A DNA stretch of 64,000 nt from CATQHL01 sp965204655 (GTDB taxonomy: Bacteria > Actinomycetota > Acidimicrobiia > Acidimicrobiales > CATQHL01), in assembly GCA_965204655.1 (NCBI GenBank), contig OZ241998.1, positions 1 to 64,000 of the forward strand, given 5' to 3'. Shown piece by piece: positions 51,301 through 59,542 of this stretch. Under the pieces are notes generated by a model. That model did no database searches. It was given only the letters and a program-made list of their open reading frames with translations, and was not told the origin of the DNA. Each line of letters begins with the position of its first letter. Position 1 is the stretch's first letter. A program made the translations under genes and the position numbers.

Positions 51301-51358
51301 TTATGTTTCTCCCAAGTTGCTGGTTAGGGACATCTACGAATTAGGAGTCGCGGCTCAC

Positions 51359-51379
51359 CCCGGGGGGGGAGGGGGCGGG
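51359..51379. other. G-rich run upstream of plsY
   Basis: Eight G, A, five G, C, three G follow four C at 51358-51361. It could form a G-quadruplex or slip during replication. It lies in the 260-bp spacer between fmdB and plsY. Confidence 0.4.
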
Positions 51380-51393
51380 CGAAGACTTCACAA

Positions 51394-51441
51394 GCCTCTG
51401 AGGCCAAAAGCCTCTAGGGGCTATAACAACTTCTAGAGGCT
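51394..51441. repeat. Cluster of inverted AGCCTCT repeats before plsY
   Basis: GCCTCTGAGGC at 51394-51404 is a small palindrome. AGCCTCTAG (51409-51417) and CTAGAGGCT (51433-51441) form a perfect 9-bp inverted repeat with a 15-base loop. Neither is followed by a T run in the plus direction, so an operator or RNA structure is more likely than a terminator. Confidence 0.55.
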
Positions 51442-51560
51442 ATCAGGGGACTGTTCGGCTGAGCGCCCGTGAGCGGCTCCGAGCAAAAAATTCAGAGGCG
51501 CTCCGCTAGCAGCACCCGCAACGAGCTTGAAATCAAGACTGCGGCCTCAGGGGCACTAGC

Positions 51561-52181
51561 ATGCCGTCCGTGAGTCCTTGGTGGCTGTTGATCATTCCTG
51601 CTTATTTGTTGGGGACGTTTCCCACGGCCCACCTCGTCGGGCGGGTTGTCGGTCGTAATCCGTCGACGGAGGGCTCAAAGAATCCGGGCGCCACGAACAT
51701 GTACAGGCTGGCCGGGCGGGTGCCGGGCGCTTTCGTGTTGTTCGGCGACATCCTCAAGGGGGTGGCCGCCACGCTTGTCGGATTGCTGCTCGCTCCCCGC
51801 CCCGTCGCCCTGGGTTGCGCAATCGCTGCAGTTATCGGGCACATAGCTCCGGTTACGCGGAGGTTTCGCGGGGGCAAGGGGGTGGCCACCTACGGCGGCA
51901 GTTCGTTGGTGATGTGGCCATACACTGCCCTCGGAGCGATAATCCTCTGGCTCATCGTCACGAAGTGGTCGGGGCGTCCCTCAGTGGGTTCGTTGGTGGC
52001 CGTCCCGCTCTTACCGGTGGGGATTACGATCGAATACGCACTCGGACGTTTGAGTTGGTGGGAGCCGGTGAGTTACGCAGTCTTAGCCCTGCTGGTGGTT
52101 TGGATGCATAGAACTAACATCCGGCGGCTGATCAACCGCGAAGAAGAAAGGATGCAGAACGTCTTCACCCGCGGCGCCTGA
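51561..52181 (+). CDS. plsY: Glycerol-3-phosphate acyltransferase PlsY
   Basis: Membrane enzyme that makes lysophosphatidate from acyl phosphate and glycerol 3-phosphate, starting phospholipid synthesis. 206 aa with five or more helices and the three PlsY motifs: SKNPGATNMYRLAG, FGDILKGVAATLVG and GGKGVATYGG. The start ATG 51561 has no strong ribosome-binding site. Confidence 0.9.
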   Translation: MPSVSPWWLLIIPAYLLGTFPTAHLVGRVVGRNPSTEGSKNPGATNMYRLAGRVPGAFVLFGDILKGVAATLVGLLLAPRPVALGCAIAAVIGHIAPVTRRFRGGKGVATYGGSSLVMWPYTALGAIILWLIVTKWSGRPSVGSLVAVPLLPVGITIEYALGRLSWWEPVSYAVLALLVVWMHRTNIRRLINREEERMQNVFTRGA

Positions 52182-52239
52182 GTATCCCATCCCCCGCAGT
52201 CCTGTCAGTATGTCGAAGCCACCGAAGCGGCGAAGCTAG

Positions 52240-53448
52240 ATGTCGTTGATACCCCTCTCCGAAGCTCGAGAGTTTGTCCTGAGCCGGTGCTCCGTTCAGC
52301 AAGCCGCGGCGTTGCCGATCTCCCAGGCGCTGTCACTGGTCACCGCCGAGCAGGTGGCGGCAACCGAGCAAGTTCCCGCCTTCGACAACACCGCCATGGA
52401 CGGTTACGCGGTCCGGGCGGCCGACACGAGTCCTGCTCCGGCCCGCCTGCAAGTGGTGGGCACCCTGGCTGCTGGCGAAACGCCGAGGCTGCCGCTGAGG
52501 CGCGGGCAGGCAATGAGGATCATGACCGGCGCTCCGATCCCCCCCGGTTCCGACGCCGTCGTTATGGTGGAGCGCACTCGGGAAATTGACGGCGGGAATC
52601 AGGTGGAACTGGAGGTCAGCGTCCCTGCGGGAAACCACCTTCGTCGTGCGGGGGAAGACCTGCAGCCCGGACAGGTGCTCTTTGACGCCGGATGCGTCCT
52701 GCGTCCTGCGCACCTAGGCGCGCTGGCCGCACTGGGTCTCCCCGCGGTCAAGGTGATCCCTCGAGCCAGGGTGGGTGTCATGTCGACCGGCGACGAACTG
52801 GTGGAAGGCCCCGGGGCGCTCGCCCCCGGGCAAGTACGCGATTCCAACCGTTATTCCTTGCTGGGGCTGGTGGCCGAGGCAGGGGGTGAACCGGTTGACC
52901 TGGGACTGGCGCGCGACGACGCCGAAGACATCAGGGCGATGATCTCGGGAGGTGTAGAGCGCTGCGACGCCGTCGTGACCAGCGGAGGGGTGAGCATGGG
53001 GACCTACGACTTGGTCAAGATGGTGCTGGATGAGATGGGGGAGATGGCCTGGATGCAGGTAGCCATCAGACCCGCTAAGCCTCTGGCGTTCGGCCTGGTG
53101 GGAGGCGTTCCGGTCTTCGGCCTGCCTGGCAACACGGTCTCTTGCATGGTGTCCTTCGAACTCTTCGCCCGTCCGGCTTTGCAGAAGATGATGGGGCGTT
53201 CCGATCTGGGCAGGCAGCGGGTGAGGGCCGTAGCGTCGGAGCCGCTGCGCCGCCGAGCAGACGGGAAAGTGCACTTTGCTCGGGTGATCTGGCGCTACCG
53301 CGAAGGCCGCTACGAGGTACGTTCGGCGGGGGGTCAGGGATCTCACCAACTCTCGGCCATGGCTGCGGCCAACGGACTGGCCGTCCTGCCCGACGGCGAA
53401 GGCGCGGACGCCGGCGAGCAGGTGGAACTCATCCTGCTGCATACTTAG
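52240..53448 (+). CDS. moeA: Molybdopterin molybdenumtransferase (MoeA), possibly a gephyrin-like division protein
   Basis: 402 aa with all MoeA domains: VPAFDNTAMDGYAVRAADT, the MoCF_biosynth fold VGVMSTGDELVEGPGALAPG with VTSGGVSMGTYDLVK, and GLPGNTVSCMVSFELFARP. It inserts molybdate into adenylated molybdopterin. moaA and moaC follow in the same direction, so a biosynthetic role is straightforward. Actinobacteria also use a MoeA-type protein (Glp) with a membrane receptor in cell division, and a GlpR-like protein is encoded 1.9 kb downstream, so a double role is possible. Confidence 0.92.
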   Translation: MSLIPLSEAREFVLSRCSVQQAAALPISQALSLVTAEQVAATEQVPAFDNTAMDGYAVRAADTSPAPARLQVVGTLAAGETPRLPLRRGQAMRIMTGAPIPPGSDAVVMVERTREIDGGNQVELEVSVPAGNHLRRAGEDLQPGQVLFDAGCVLRPAHLGALAALGLPAVKVIPRARVGVMSTGDELVEGPGALAPGQVRDSNRYSLLGLVAEAGGEPVDLGLARDDAEDIRAMISGGVERCDAVVTSGGVSMGTYDLVKMVLDEMGEMAWMQVAIRPAKPLAFGLVGGVPVFGLPGNTVSCMVSFELFARPALQKMMGRSDLGRQRVRAVASEPLRRRADGKVHFARVIWRYREGRYEVRSAGGQGSHQLSAMAAANGLAVLPDGEGADAGEQVELILLHT

Positions 53449-53552
53449 CGTCTAGCGAATTACACCGAAGGGGCGGCCCTCTGCGGGCGGCGATCCGCCC
53501 CGGGCGGGCGGCGGGCGTTCCCCGTGAGCGGCGTCGGGCTAGCCTAGATGAG

Positions 53553-54548
53553 GTGACAGGACGCCAACGGCTTGTGGACGGTTTCGGTCGCGTTCACCGC
53601 GACCTGAGGATTTCCGTCACCGACCGCTGCAATTTCAGATGCGTCTACTGCATGCCGGCGGAAGGATTGAAGTGGCTGCCCCGCTCCGAGATACTGAGTT
53701 TTGAGGAGATACACCGGCTGGCCCGCTTAGCGGTTGAGCGTTTCGGCGTGAACGGCATCCGCCTCACAGGGGGAGAGCCCACGGTGCGGGCCAACCTGTC
53801 TGAACTCGTCTCCATGCTCGCGGCGCTGGAGGTGGATCTCGCCATGACCACCAATGGCGCTGCCCTCGGCCTTCTCGCAGACGAATTGGCTTTAGCAGGA
53901 CTCCGGCGGGTGAACGTCTCACTGGACACCCTGCAGCCGGAACGTTTCAAAGAGATGACCCTGCGCGACGATCTTCACAGGGTGCTCGACGGGATCGACG
54001 CCGCCAAGGCGTCCGGGTTGTCTCCGGTGAAAGTAAACGTGGTCGTCATGCGGGGGGTCAACGACGACGAGTTGCTGGACTTCGCTGAATTCGGGCGAAC
54101 TCAGGGCGTGGAAGTGCGCTTCATTGAGTTCATGCCGCTGGACGCCGACGCCTCCTGGAGCGGCGGGAGCGTGCTGAGTTGTGAGGAGATAATCGATCGT
54201 ATTTCGGCGGTCTACCCGCTCGAGGCAGACGGGGCAACGCCAGATTCCGCTCCGGCAAGGAGATTTCGTTACTCCGACGGCAAAGGGAGCATCGGAGTCG
54301 TGGCTAGCGTGACACGCTCTTTTTGCGGCACCTGCGACCGCATACGCATCACCGCCGACGGGATGTTCCGCAACTGCCTGTTCGCTCTGGAAGAGCAGGA
54401 TCTGAGAACGCCCTTGCGCAGCGGAGCGGACGACGACGAACTGGCCGAGGTGATGCTCTCAGGCGTTCGCTCCAAGGGGCCTGGGCACAGCATCGGCAAG
54501 GCGGCTTTCATCCGACCTGCCCGCTCCATGTCGCAAATCGGCGGCTAG
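53553..54548 (+). CDS. moaA: GTP 3',8-cyclase (MoaA)
   Basis: Radical SAM enzyme for the first step of molybdenum cofactor synthesis. 331 aa from GTG 53553. The N-terminal cluster motif CNFRCVYC (CxxxCxxC) and C-terminal cluster SFCGTCDRIRITADGMFRNC are both present. It ends FIRPARSMSQIGG, with the double-Gly tail characteristic of MoaA. A longer frame into moeA is a shadow. Confidence 0.95.
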   Translation: MTGRQRLVDGFGRVHRDLRISVTDRCNFRCVYCMPAEGLKWLPRSEILSFEEIHRLARLAVERFGVNGIRLTGGEPTVRANLSELVSMLAALEVDLAMTTNGAALGLLADELALAGLRRVNVSLDTLQPERFKEMTLRDDLHRVLDGIDAAKASGLSPVKVNVVVMRGVNDDELLDFAEFGRTQGVEVRFIEFMPLDADASWSGGSVLSCEEIIDRISAVYPLEADGATPDSAPARRFRYSDGKGSIGVVASVTRSFCGTCDRIRITADGMFRNCLFALEEQDLRTPLRSGADDDELAEVMLSGVRSKGPGHSIGKAAFIRPARSMSQIGG

Positions 54549-54576
54549 CTCCCAAGTCTGGACGCCCCGCAGCGTC

Positions 54577-55068
54577 GTGCACGCTCCGCACTTCACCCAC
54601 CTTGACGATTCCGGTCAAGCGCGCATGGTGGACGTCTCCTCCAAGCCGCCTACACCCCGACGGGCGGTGGCGAGGGCGTTGGTAGAGATGAGCAGTGAGA
54701 CGGCTGAAGCGCTGGCGGCAGGCGCACTTGAGAAGGGCGACGTGCTTGCGGTGGCGCGAGTGGCCGGCATCATGGCGGCCAAGCGCACCCCCGAACTAAT
54801 ACCGCTCTGCCACCCAGTGTCGTTGAGCAGGGTCACGGTCGATTTCCGTCTCGCTGCCGAGAGTGTGGAAGTAGAAGCCGCGGCGGAGACGGTTGACCGC
54901 ACGGGCGTGGAGATGGAAGCCTTGACGGCGTGCGCTGCAGCGGCTCTGACCATCTACGACATGTGCAAGTCGCAGGATCGCTCTATGGTGATCGGACGCC
55001 TTTGTCTGTGGGAGAAATCCGGCGGTCGCTCCGGGGATTACTCCCGCGGGGACTCCGGGGGAAGGTAA
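54577..55068 (+). CDS. moaC: Cyclic pyranopterin monophosphate synthase (MoaC)
   Basis: 163 aa. Works directly after MoaA. Conserved segments: ARMVDVSSKPPTPRRAVARA, ELIPLCHPVSLSRVTVDF and GVEMEALTACAAAALTIYDM. Start GTG 54577, 28 bp after moaA. The C-terminal 15 residues are Gly/Arg/Ser-rich. Confidence 0.94.
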   Translation: MHAPHFTHLDDSGQARMVDVSSKPPTPRRAVARALVEMSSETAEALAAGALEKGDVLAVARVAGIMAAKRTPELIPLCHPVSLSRVTVDFRLAAESVEVEAAAETVDRTGVEMEALTACAAAALTIYDMCKSQDRSMVIGRLCLWEKSGGRSGDYSRGDSGGR

Positions 55069-55089
55069 GGCCAAGAAGAGTCGGTAGGT

Positions 55090-55165
55090 TTATCCCAGGT
55101 GTGTTCTATGAATTGAACAGACATTGTGGATAATTTGCGGCAATTTCTGAACTTCCTGTTGATAA
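55090..55165. promoter_or_regulatory. DnaA-box-like sites in an AT-rich spacer
   Basis: TGTGGATAA (55125-55133) is the complement of the consensus DnaA box TTATCCACA, TGTTGATAA (55157-55165) differs at one position, and TTATCCCAG (55090-55098) is a weak opposite site. They lie within a 295-bp AT-rich gap (55069-55363) without a gene, between moaC and the GlpR-like gene. Confidence 0.45.
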
Positions 55166-55363
55166 GGCAGGGAAATCCACCAACTTCAGCCTTGGGGGTG
55201 CTGTAATTAGTCGTTGGTGATTAAAACGAATCGGAACATCACCTTGTTCCCGTCAATTTGCGCTCTGAAAAACCCGGCGCGTCCTCGCAGAAAATGCCTT
55301 TTTGTATCGGAACGCGTTTCAGGGGAAGTCAGCGGAGCAACCTAGAGATCACCTGAGATTGTC

Positions 55364-55915
55364 GTGGCGTACACGTGGATAGTTGTCGCGCTTTGGCTCG
55401 TGTTCGTGCCGGGTCTCGTCAAGTGGATCGCGAGCAAGCGCTTCTCTGGCATTTCTTCGTCTGCGGAATCCGTTTTGTCGGAGAAGGTGGTTTACCTGCC
55501 TGGCGTTGCGGACGCTGCTAGAGGGGGAGAAAAGCTGAGTCTGTTGGTCGGAATGGACACCTCAAGGAAGATCCAGAGGGAGTGGGCTAGGCGCAGACGC
55601 CGCACCGTCATATGGACGCTCACGGCCATGTCGTTGGTGTCCTTGCTGGCAGTCATCATTTTCGCCGGGAGGGTGCCCGGCTACGGTTGGTCGGTCGCGG
55701 CTCATGTGGTATCTGACGTGCTCTTGGGCGCCTACGTGGTTTCCCTGGCGCGTCGTCGCCGCCGCATTCAGGAACGCAGAGTTCAGGTGACCTCCGTGCG
55801 TCGTCCTCCGCAGCCGGCGGTGGCGCCGTTCCAGCCGAGGCAGCCGGCGATAGCGCCGTTCCAGCCAAGGGTGGAGCCGATTCGCCTGGTGTCTTCAGCG
55901 GGCGGCAGGAGGTAG
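55364..55915 (+). CDS. GlpR/SepX-like membrane protein
   Basis: 183 aa. One N-terminal helix (WIVVALWLVFVPGLVKWIA), a cytoplasmic loop, a basic cluster RRRRRTVIW, two more hydrophobic segments (TLTAMSLVSLLAVIIFAG; AAHVVSDVLLGAYVVSLA) and a cytoplasmic tail with a doubled 10-residue repeat (VAPFQPRQPA, IAPFQPRVEP). Layout and the RRRR-helix-helix pattern recall the actinobacterial division proteins GlpR and SepX, which pair with a MoeA-type protein. The identification is by pattern memory only. Start GTG 55364. Confidence 0.5.
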   Translation: MAYTWIVVALWLVFVPGLVKWIASKRFSGISSSAESVLSEKVVYLPGVADAARGGEKLSLLVGMDTSRKIQREWARRRRRTVIWTLTAMSLVSLLAVIIFAGRVPGYGWSVAAHVVSDVLLGAYVVSLARRRRRIQERRVQVTSVRRPPQPAVAPFQPRQPAIAPFQPRVEPIRLVSSAGGRR

Positions 55916-55940
55916 CCCGACCCCCTGTACCTCCTGGTGG

Positions 55941-55958
55941 AATCCCTGAGGGGTTTTT
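55941..55958 (+). terminator. Short hairpin with T run after the GlpR-like gene
   Basis: AATCCC and GGGGTT can pair around TGA, followed by T residues to 55958. The stem is short and includes a G-U pair, so it would be a modest Rho-independent terminator. Confidence 0.4.
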
Positions 55959-55962
55959 CAGA

Positions 55963-55990
55963 TTGGGGGGAATTCCTTCACCGCTAGGCT
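55963..55990 (+). promoter_or_regulatory. Candidate tRNA promoter
   Basis: TTGGGG (55963-55968), a 16-bp spacer and TAGGCT (55985-55990) end 11 bases before the tRNA. Confidence 0.35.
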
Positions 55991-56001
55991 GGAAGCCAAG
56001 C

Positions 56002-56075
56002 GGGGGTGTAGCTCAGTTGGCTAGAGCGCTTCGTTCGCAACGAAGAGGGCGGCGGTTCGAGTCCGCTCACCTCCA
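56002..56075 (+). tRNA. tRNA-Ala (anticodon CGC)
   Basis: Full cloverleaf. Acceptor GGGGGTG pairs with CACCTCC (one G-U). The D arm is AGCTCAGTTGGCTAGAGC, anticodon stem CTTCG/CGAAG has loop TTCGCAA, and the T arm contains TTCGAGT. Anticodon CGC reads Ala codon GCG. Discriminator base is A, as expected for alanine. CCA is not encoded. Confidence 0.95.
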
Positions 56076-56228
56076 CGGGGTTCACTTCAACGGGGTTTCA
56101 CCAACGGGGCTTCCTGACTGGGTTGGATGCGCTAGGTCACGGATTGCCGCCCTCGTACCCCTTCGCATTGACAGGCGCTTTCATCCGCTTCCTGGGCGCC
56201 CCCGGCGGTCACCGGCGGGCAGGCGATG

Positions 56229-57233
56229 TCAGATTCTGGGTTTGGACTTGAGGTCGTACTGGCGGTGACGGGTATTGATTTCCCGCACGGTTCCCGACTT
56301 GGAACGCATGACGAGCGACTGGGTGGACGCTCCCTGAGGGTGGAACTGAACTCCCTTCAACAAGTCTCCGCTGGTGACTCCGGTGGCTGCGAACAGGCAG
56401 TTGTCGCCCGCCACCAGATCGTCGTTGTGCAGGACGGCGTTCAGGTCGTATCCCGCCGCTTCGGCCGCCTCTCGTTCTGCGTCGTTGCGCGGCCAGAGTT
56501 TCCCCTGCAGTTCCCCGCCCATGCACTTGAGGGCGGCCGCCGATATCACCCCTTCCGGAGTCCCACCGACGCCGAACAGGACGTCCGCCCCAGATTCCGG
56601 TCTGGCCGTGGCTATAGCGCCCGCTATGTCGCCGGCGGGGATGAGACGGATTCGAGCCCCTGCGGCTCTTATCTCTGCGATCAACTCGGCGTGGCGGTCC
56701 CGATGAAGAACCACAGCAGTAAGCCCCGAGACCTTTTCCCCTTTGGCTTCCGCCACCCTGTTCAGGTTCTCGGTGGGGGTCGCCTCAATGTCGATCACTC
56801 CGACGCAGTCAGGTCCCACCGCGATCTTGTCCATGTACACGCATGCGCCCGGGTCGAACATCGTGTGCCTGTTCGAAACGGCTATCACCGACAGGGCGTT
56901 GCCCAGCCCCAGGGAGACCAGCGTCGTTCCGTCGATGGGGTCTACCGCCACGTCGCAGGGCGGTGGGGCGCCGTCCCCCACACGCTCGCCATTGTAGAGC
57001 ATGGGGGCTTGATCCTTCTCGCCCTCGCCGATGACCACGATACCGTCCATGTCCACTACGCTCAGGGCGGCGCGCATGGCGTCCACTGCGGCTCGATCTG
57101 CGCCTGTCTTGTCACCTCGCCCCATCCAGGGAGCGGCGCTTATGGCCGCAGCTTCGGTGACGCGCACGAGTTCGAGCGCCAAGTTACGATCAGGTTGTTC
57201 CTGCACGAGAGAAACCCTAACCAAGCATCCCAA
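56229..57233 (-). CDS. glpX: Class II fructose-1,6-bisphosphatase
   Basis: 334 aa. Gluconeogenic phosphatase of the GlpX type. Metal-binding and catalytic segments: GRGDKTGADRAAVDAMR, VVIGEGEKDQAPMLYNGE, VAVDPIDGTTLVSLGLGNAL and GVGGTPEGVISAAALKCMGG. The length is usual. A later in-frame start (around SLVQEQPDRN) is possible. It lies convergent with the tRNA. Confidence 0.93.
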   Translation of the reverse strand: MGCLVRVSLVQEQPDRNLALELVRVTEAAAISAAPWMGRGDKTGADRAAVDAMRAALSVVDMDGIVVIGEGEKDQAPMLYNGERVGDGAPPPCDVAVDPIDGTTLVSLGLGNALSVIAVSNRHTMFDPGACVYMDKIAVGPDCVGVIDIEATPTENLNRVAEAKGEKVSGLTAVVLHRDRHAELIAEIRAAGARIRLIPAGDIAGAIATARPESGADVLFGVGGTPEGVISAAALKCMGGELQGKLWPRNDAEREAAEAAGYDLNAVLHNDDLVAGDNCLFAATGVTSGDLLKGVQFHPQGASTQSLVMRSKSGTVREINTRHRQYDLKSKPRI

Positions 57234-57360
57234 GAATGATGATTACCGAACGCCGTTTTGTCGTTGGCGCACCCCTCGCTATCGCAGTGGCCAAGGAGGC
57301 CATAATGGCCGAAGAGGCCGACGCGGCCAGGCCTCGGCGGAGGCAATAGAGAGGCGCCCG

Positions 57361-58191
57361 ATGACGATTTGCCCAACACCTAGCAGTTCTTCATCTTCGG
57401 AGGTCTGGTGTTTTCAGTGCGGCGCCGGCTACTTGGCCGAGGTGTCGGTGTGCACCGAATGCGGCGTGGCGACGGTGCCTCAGCAGCCCATCGACGCTGC
57501 GGAGGTGGGCGGCCCCTCCGACGGGCAGTTGGAGTACGACTTCCACGAATACTCAGCAGAGTCCCGCTCCATGCTGGAGAGCCTCCTGCTGGGGGCGAAG
57601 ATACCCCACGCTTGGCACGGCGCCGTCTTGATCGTGGGAGAACGCGACGAGGCGAAAGTCGACGAGTTTGTGGCCGGGGTGGACAGAGCCGCCCGCCCGG
57701 CCCTCGAGCCTGCAGCAGAAACCGTGGGTTACGAACTAGGGGAGATGAGCGACGACGAGGTGACGCGCCTCACCGAGGTGCTGGAGGAAGCGGAGGTTAC
57801 CTACGGTTTTGACGTCGACGGAGACCTGGAGGTCTACGCCTCCGATGAGGAACGCGTGGATGCCCTGATGGACAAGCTGGCGGAGGAAGTAGTAGCCGAG
57901 ACGTTCGGCCCGGGTCTGGAGGGCGTGGATCCGCACGAAGTGGTCTCGCGTCTGTTCCTGGCGTCTGACCGCTTGGCGCGAAACCCCAGAGACCGCAAGG
58001 GGCTCCGGGACTTGCAGCGATTCGGAGAGGATGTCTTGAAGCTCGCACTTCCTTTCGGTTTCGAGGCGAAAGTCTGGAGGTCGCTGCTGGATCAGGTGAG
58101 CGACCTCAGGGAAGTCGTCCAAGACGGCGCCCCGAGCGAAATATCCTCTGCGGCTGCCTCCGCCCGTGTGGTACTGCACAGGTTCGTCTGA
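57361..58191 (+). CDS. Zinc-ribbon protein of unknown function
   Basis: 276 aa from ATG 57361. N-terminal zinc ribbon with Cys17, 20, 31 and 34 (WCFQCGAGY, VCTECGV). Two related alpha/beta segments follow (HEYSAESRSMLESLLLGAKI, and LTEVLEEAEVTYGFDVDGDL), each resembling the DUF2007-like signal-transducing fold in which a side-chain segment predicts binding of small partners. The C-terminal 90 residues are helical. No precise family assigned. An open frame upstream to 57031 is the complement of glpX. Confidence 0.65.
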   Translation: MTICPTPSSSSSSEVWCFQCGAGYLAEVSVCTECGVATVPQQPIDAAEVGGPSDGQLEYDFHEYSAESRSMLESLLLGAKIPHAWHGAVLIVGERDEAKVDEFVAGVDRAARPALEPAAETVGYELGEMSDDEVTRLTEVLEEAEVTYGFDVDGDLEVYASDEERVDALMDKLAEEVVAETFGPGLEGVDPHEVVSRLFLASDRLARNPRDRKGLRDLQRFGEDVLKLALPFGFEAKVWRSLLDQVSDLREVVQDGAPSEISSAAASARVVLHRFV

Positions 58192-58252
58192 AGTCCCCTC
58201 GTCTGAGGCGGCTTCGGATCTTTCCCGAACTCCGCCGCCGGGTTGACACGCC

Positions 58253-59542
58253 TTGGAGGGTCCGGAACTCGCCCGGTTAGAGATTTACCACTCCCGCCCG
58301 GTGGCTCCCACCCGGCGGGTCGCCTTGGGCAGTTGCCTCTTGCCTATGGAACGCCCTCTGCAGGCCGGAGCCCTCTTGTTGGGCGCCGTGGTGGGAAAGT
58401 ACCTGCGCCGCAGCGACGAGGAATTACGCGGCGAACTGGAATCCCTCCTTTCCGAACTGGGGAAGGGGATGCGTATCAGCCAGCCTCGTCTGCGACACCG
58501 TCTGCAGGATGACCGCATCGGGCTAACCCGCAGCGTCCATCGGCTCAAGGCCGACGGGAACGGACGCCTGAAATTGGATTCTGTAGACAGAGGGGGCACC
58601 CCCGCGCAGCACATCCTGGGGGCCGTCTACGCGGCAGGCACTCGGAGCACCGCCCTGCTAGCGGTGTGGGAGGCCTTGGGTTGGCGGGGCGGAAGCACCG
58701 ACGAACTGCTGGAGTTCCTGAGAAGGTCGCTGAGCGGAGCCAGAGCCTCAGAACGCGATTTCGGCAGGCTTGACGCCTCCCGTTCCTGGGCGATGGAGAT
58801 ATTGGGTTTTCAGGCGGGAAACGAGCCTCGTCCCCTTGACGTCCAGCGGCGCTTCCGCATGCTGGTGTCTTCAGTGCACCCCGACGCGGGAGGTTCTGAC
58901 AGCGAAGCCGCCGGCCGCATCGGCGATCTGCTGGATGCCCGGCGCATCCTGCTTGATTCCGCTTGCGGTCTGCTGCTGTTTCCGGGGGCGGGCGGAGACT
59001 CCCGCCATCACGCCCTAGCGGCGCTTCAACACGCCCTCAATCCGCTTCCGGTGAGGTGCGTAGACTACCCTCACCACCAAGAAGGCCGGAGGCGCCCCCC
59101 TCCGGCGGCGCAAAAGCTGATTCCCTTCGTCGTGGAGCAGGCGGCGGCCATGTGTTCGGACGAGGGAATCCGACCTGAAAAGCTCGTGTTGGGAGGCAGA
59201 TCGATGGGTGGCCGCTTGTGCTCAATGGCGGTGGCGGAAGGGTTGCCCTCGGCGGGTCTTCTGCTGCTGAGTTACCCGCTTCATCCTCCTCGCAAGCCTG
59301 AGCGGCTTCGCACGGGACACTTCCCCGGTCTGAACGTGCCGTGTCTTTTCGTGTCGGGTGACAGGGATCCCTTTGGCAAGCCCTCGGAGTTGACCGAAGC
59401 CGTCTCGGCCATTCCCGGTCAGGTGGAGATGACCTGGCTTTCCGGCTGCGGGCATGACCCGCCTGCGGAAGTGAACGAGGAACTGACCGCCGGTGTGAAG
59501 GAGTGGCTAGGAGGGTTGTTCCGACGCTATCCCGCCCGCTGA
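58253..59542 (+). CDS. J-domain-like / Tex30-type alpha/beta hydrolase fusion
   Basis: 429 aa. Residues 1-230 are helical and contain a J-domain-like segment (ILGFQAGNEPRPLDVQRRFR followed by HPDAGG, HPD at 209-211) where DnaJ proteins contact Hsp70. Residues about 235-429 form an alpha/beta hydrolase of the Tex30/KANL3 type: LLLFPGAGGDSRHHALAAL, nucleophile elbow GGRSMGG (Ser317), VSGDRDPFG and the His in GCGHDPP. The fusion suggests a chaperone-linked hydrolase. Start TTG 58253 is uncertain. Overlaps the convergent MFS gene by 36 bp. Confidence 0.65.
   Translation: MEGPELARLEIYHSRPVAPTRRVALGSCLLPMERPLQAGALLLGAVVGKYLRRSDEELRGELESLLSELGKGMRISQPRLRHRLQDDRIGLTRSVHRLKADGNGRLKLDSVDRGGTPAQHILGAVYAAGTRSTALLAVWEALGWRGGSTDELLEFLRRSLSGARASERDFGRLDASRSWAMEILGFQAGNEPRPLDVQRRFRMLVSSVHPDAGGSDSEAAGRIGDLLDARRILLDSACGLLLFPGAGGDSRHHALAALQHALNPLPVRCVDYPHHQEGRRRPPPAAQKLIPFVVEQAAAMCSDEGIRPEKLVLGGRSMGGRLCSMAVAEGLPSAGLLLLSYPLHPPRKPERLRTGHFPGLNVPCLFVSGDRDPFGKPSELTEAVSAIPGQVEMTWLSGCGHDPPAEVNEELTAGVKEWLGGLFRRYPAR

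Noticed and set aside
53142..53552. Upstream extension of moaA into moeA
   Set aside because: MoaA family proteins begin close to the radical SAM domain, and the extension overlaps the conserved end of moeA.
57031..57360. Upstream extension of the zinc-ribbon gene
   Set aside because: It is the complement of glpX; homology-like sequence begins only at ATG 57361.
58242..58247. TTGACA before the J-domain/hydrolase gene as a promoter
   Set aside because: No acceptable -10 hexamer lies 16-19 bp downstream.
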